DNA of 64,000 bases from an uncultured Flavobacteriales bacterium (lineage in GTDB: Bacteria > Bacteroidota > Bacteroidia > Flavobacteriales_E > Vicingaceae). The notes beneath the pieces were generated by a model. That model worked only from the letters and a program-made list of their open reading frames with translations, did not search any database and was not told where the DNA came from. Below, piece after piece: positions 62,218 through 64,000 of this stretch. Made by a program: the position numbers and the translations under genes. Position 1 is the stretch's first letter; the number at the start of each line of letters is the position of its first letter. The DNA lies in contig CAJXMH010000002.1 of assembly GCA_913056345.1 (NCBI GenBank), positions 1 through 64,000 on the forward strand. The letters are read 5' to 3'.

Positions 62218-62670
62218 ATGAGTAAACTAAACGTTGGCGACAAAATTCCTTCTTTCTGCTTGCAAAACCAGGACGGTAAAGAAGTGTGCATTTCACCAGA
62301 GGATGGCAAAAAGCGCATCATCTACTTTTATCCCAAAGACAATACAAAAGTATGCACCGAAGAGGCTTGCAGTTTTAGGGATTGGTACGACGAGTTTCTA
62401 GATCTCGGTTTTGAAGTGATCGGAATTAGTGGTGACTCTGTCTCTTCCCATCATAAATTTAAAAGTCAACACCACCTGAATTTCGAACTCCTGAGTGATA
62501 AGGGGGGTAAGGTGCGAAAGCTTTTTGGAGCTACAACCTTTTTTGGATTAGTGCCGCATCGTAGCTCCTTTGCCATAGATGAAAACGGGAAGGTTTTAAA
62601 ACGGTATGATGCTATGTTTGACTCCTCTGAGCACGTAGATGAAATGATCAAAATCCTCAAAACAAATTAA
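62218..62670 (+). CDS. Thioredoxin-dependent peroxiredoxin (BCP/PrxQ type)
   Basis: A 150-residue peroxidase that reduces hydrogen peroxide and organic hydroperoxides. The peroxidatic Cys46 and resolving Cys51 lie five apart in KDNTKVCTEEACSFRDWY, as in PrxQ enzymes, and the conserved Arg of GLVPHRSSFAID is present. In most members the residue before the peroxidatic Cys region is PG; here it is KV, a minor variation. It ends one base before the next lipoprotein gene, so the two are cotranscribed. Confidence 0.95.
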   Translation: MSKLNVGDKIPSFCLQNQDGKEVCISPEDGKKRIIYFYPKDNTKVCTEEACSFRDWYDEFLDLGFEVIGISGDSVSSHHKFKSQHHLNFELLSDKGGKVRKLFGATTFFGLVPHRSSFAIDENGKVLKRYDAMFDSSEHVDEMIKILKTN

Positions 62671-62671
62671 G

Positions 62672-63520
62672 ATGAAGAAGTCAACCCTAAGCATATTAAG
62701 TTTGCTTGCTATCTTGCTAATTGCCTGTAACAGCGAATCTACAAAGCAAGCAAGTGAGAACAGTAGCAGCAGTTTTAATAAAAAAAGCGACGAAGAAGGT
62801 TTTGCTGAAGCACATGATGAGCCCGAAGCAATAGCGCTTGAGGCAACAGGTAAGATGATGTTACTTCCTACTAAAAGTGGAGATTCCGCAAGGGTATACA
62901 GCTTGATTCAGGAGGGGAATAATGCTCAGTATCTTATAGTATTACATGAATGGTGGGGTTTAAACGATTATATCAAACAAGAGTCTGACTACTTTTATCA
63001 AGAATTAGGGAATGTAAATGTTATGGCTCTAGATCTATATGATGGTCGAGTGGCTATCAATAGAGAAGATGCTCAAAACTATATGAAAAGTGTTAGCGAT
63101 GAGCGCGCTTATGAAATAATTGATGCTGCTTTGAATAAAATTGGACCTGATGCAGCTGTTGCTACCATTGGATGGTGTTTTGGAGGCGGTTGGTCAATGA
63201 AAACAGCAATCCGAGCAGGAATTCAAACCCAAGGATGTGTAATGTATTATGGAATGCCGGTCCAAGAAAAGGAAAAGCTTGCTAAGCTGAACAGTGACTT
63301 GCTTTTTATTTATGGAACCCAAGACAATTGGATTAATAAAGAGGTGGCAGACCAACTAAAAGCTAATTTTAGGACAATGAATAAAGAAGTGGAGGTTTTA
63401 GCTTTTGATGCGAATCATGCTTTTGCTAATCCTACTCAAAAAAGTTATAACGAAAAGGCGGCTAGAGAGGCAAATTCAGCTGCACTAGAATACCTCAAAG
63501 CGAAGTTTAATAGCTATTGA
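62672..63520 (+). CDS. Dienelactone hydrolase family lipoprotein
   Basis: A 282-residue alpha/beta hydrolase anchored as a lipoprotein (lipobox LIAC, Cys19). After a Ser/Lys/Glu linker, the hydrolase domain (about 65-280) shows HEWWGLNDYI, the nucleophile elbow GWCFGGGWS with a catalytic Cys as in dienelactone hydrolases, and the His in DANHAFANP. An Asp of the triad is likely in IYGTQDNW. Natural substrates are unknown. Its last seven bases overlap the convergent TrkA gene. Confidence 0.9.
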   Translation: MKKSTLSILSLLAILLIACNSESTKQASENSSSSFNKKSDEEGFAEAHDEPEAIALEATGKMMLLPTKSGDSARVYSLIQEGNNAQYLIVLHEWWGLNDYIKQESDYFYQELGNVNVMALDLYDGRVAINREDAQNYMKSVSDERAYEIIDAALNKIGPDAAVATIGWCFGGGWSMKTAIRAGIQTQGCVMYYGMPVQEKEKLAKLNSDLLFIYGTQDNWINKEVADQLKANFRTMNKEVEVLAFDANHAFANPTQKSYNEKAAREANSAALEYLKAKFNSY

Positions 63521-64000
63521 TTGCTTTCATTGATCAATTTTCGGATGTCTTTATTGTTTCCGTAAATCACCATAATATCGTTTTCTTCTAAGACCGTTTT
63601 GGGAGAAGCCACTCCTTGTACTTGATTCACATCATGATTCATACCAAGTAAGTTGCGTTCTTCTTTCTTTTTGATCGTGGTCAGTACAACTAGATTGTGT
63701 CTTCTTCGGAAACCTACTTCCTGTAAAGTTTGACCATAATATTTTTTAGGTACGCTGATCTCTACAATGGAAAACTGACTGCTCAATTCAAAAGATTCTA
63801 CCACTCCTTTCATGCACAACTTCTTGGCCCATCGCTCCGCTGTTTCTTCTTCAGGGTGAACAATTTCATCTACTCCAATCGCTTCTAATACATTTTCGTG
63901 CAGGGGAGTAATGGCACGGCTGATCAAGCGCTTAACTTTGAGGTTTTTGAGCACCGCCGTAGTCATGATGTTGGCCCCTTGATCTTCACCAATGGCAACG
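63514..64000 (-). CDS. TrkA/RCK-type potassium uptake regulatory protein (partial, C-terminal part)
   Basis: The frame stays open to the right edge, so the true start is outside the window; the visible ATG at 63966 is internal, because the residues before it (VAIGEDQGANI) continue an RCK-N Rossmann domain. The visible part covers the end of the RCK_N domain (TTAVLKNLKVKRLISRA) and a complete RCK_C ligand-binding domain (about the last 85 residues, SIVEISVPKKYYGQTLQEVGF to DIMVIYGNNKDIRKLI). Such proteins gate K+ channels or TrkH by binding nucleotides. The C-terminal gene next to it on the left is convergent. Confidence 0.9.
   Translation of the reverse strand, partial: VAIGEDQGANIMTTAVLKNLKVKRLISRAITPLHENVLEAIGVDEIVHPEEETAERWAKKLCMKGVVESFELSSQFSIVEISVPKKYYGQTLQEVGFRRRHNLVVLTTIKKKEERNLLGMNHDVNQVQGVASPKTVLEENDIMVIYGNNKDIRKLINESNQ

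Overview
The window is chromosomal DNA of a member of the Bacteroidota, most likely a Flavobacteriales-type marine or aquatic bacterium. The evidence is: seven secreted proteins carry type IX secretion (T9SS) C-terminal sorting domains; at least fourteen gene starts are preceded by the Bacteroidota -7 box TAnnTTTG; Shine-Dalgarno motifs are almost absent; menaquinone is made by the futalosine route (mqnB, mqnD); and there is a carboxypeptidase-like-domain TonB receptor and a FadL-type outer membrane protein. The species cannot be fixed from the sequence.

Layout. 1-6.4 kb (minus strand): the start of an EI24 membrane protein, a compact restriction-modification pair, proline dehydrogenase, fabD, a Bax-inhibitor-1 membrane protein, and an overlapping folE/6-pyruvoyl-tetrahydropterin-synthase pair. 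6.4-9.85 kb: an AT-rich accessory block with a T9SS protein, two equal-length small secreted CxxC proteins and a MazF-type toxin-antitoxin pair. 9.9-15.6 kb (plus): pepD, mqnB, mqnD, hldD and a large polytopic membrane protein. 15.6-24.6 kb: MerR regulator, M23 envelope peptidase, alaS, a T9SS protein, an NtrC-like response regulator without a DNA-binding domain, and a NatA/NatB-type ABC exporter.

24.8-32.1 kb (plus): three tandem Omp28-type T9SS proteins, 1 and 2 sharing their C-terminal half, 1 and 3 sharing their N-terminal half, with rho-independent terminators between them. 32.1-38 kb: recG, a WD40 protein and pheT. 37.9-45.2 kb: a urocanate hydratase operon, a PLP deaminase-like enzyme, a LysM glucosaminidase, a FadL-like porin and a low-complexity lipoprotein. 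45.3-47.9 kb: proS, an unknown conserved protein, tRNA-Glu(TTC) and rpsT. 47.9-54.5 kb (minus): a phosphoesterase, two tandem T9SS subtilases and an HsdR-N-like protein divergent from holA. 54.5-64 kb: holA, a TonB receptor, pyrG, yidC, two lipoproteins, a peroxiredoxin, and the C-terminal part of a TrkA-type protein cut by the window edge.

Most of the window is housekeeping. I found no CRISPR array, prophage, insertion sequence or clear new multi-gene system. The most interesting points are a 42-bp perfect-armed palindrome read in frame inside the restriction enzyme gene, the twin CxxC secreted proteins, the mosaic Omp28 cluster with one member that has lost its CxxC site, and the HTH-less sigma-54-type regulator. 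Start codons were often moved inward from the longest open frame where the -7 box, homologous N-termini or signal peptides required it.
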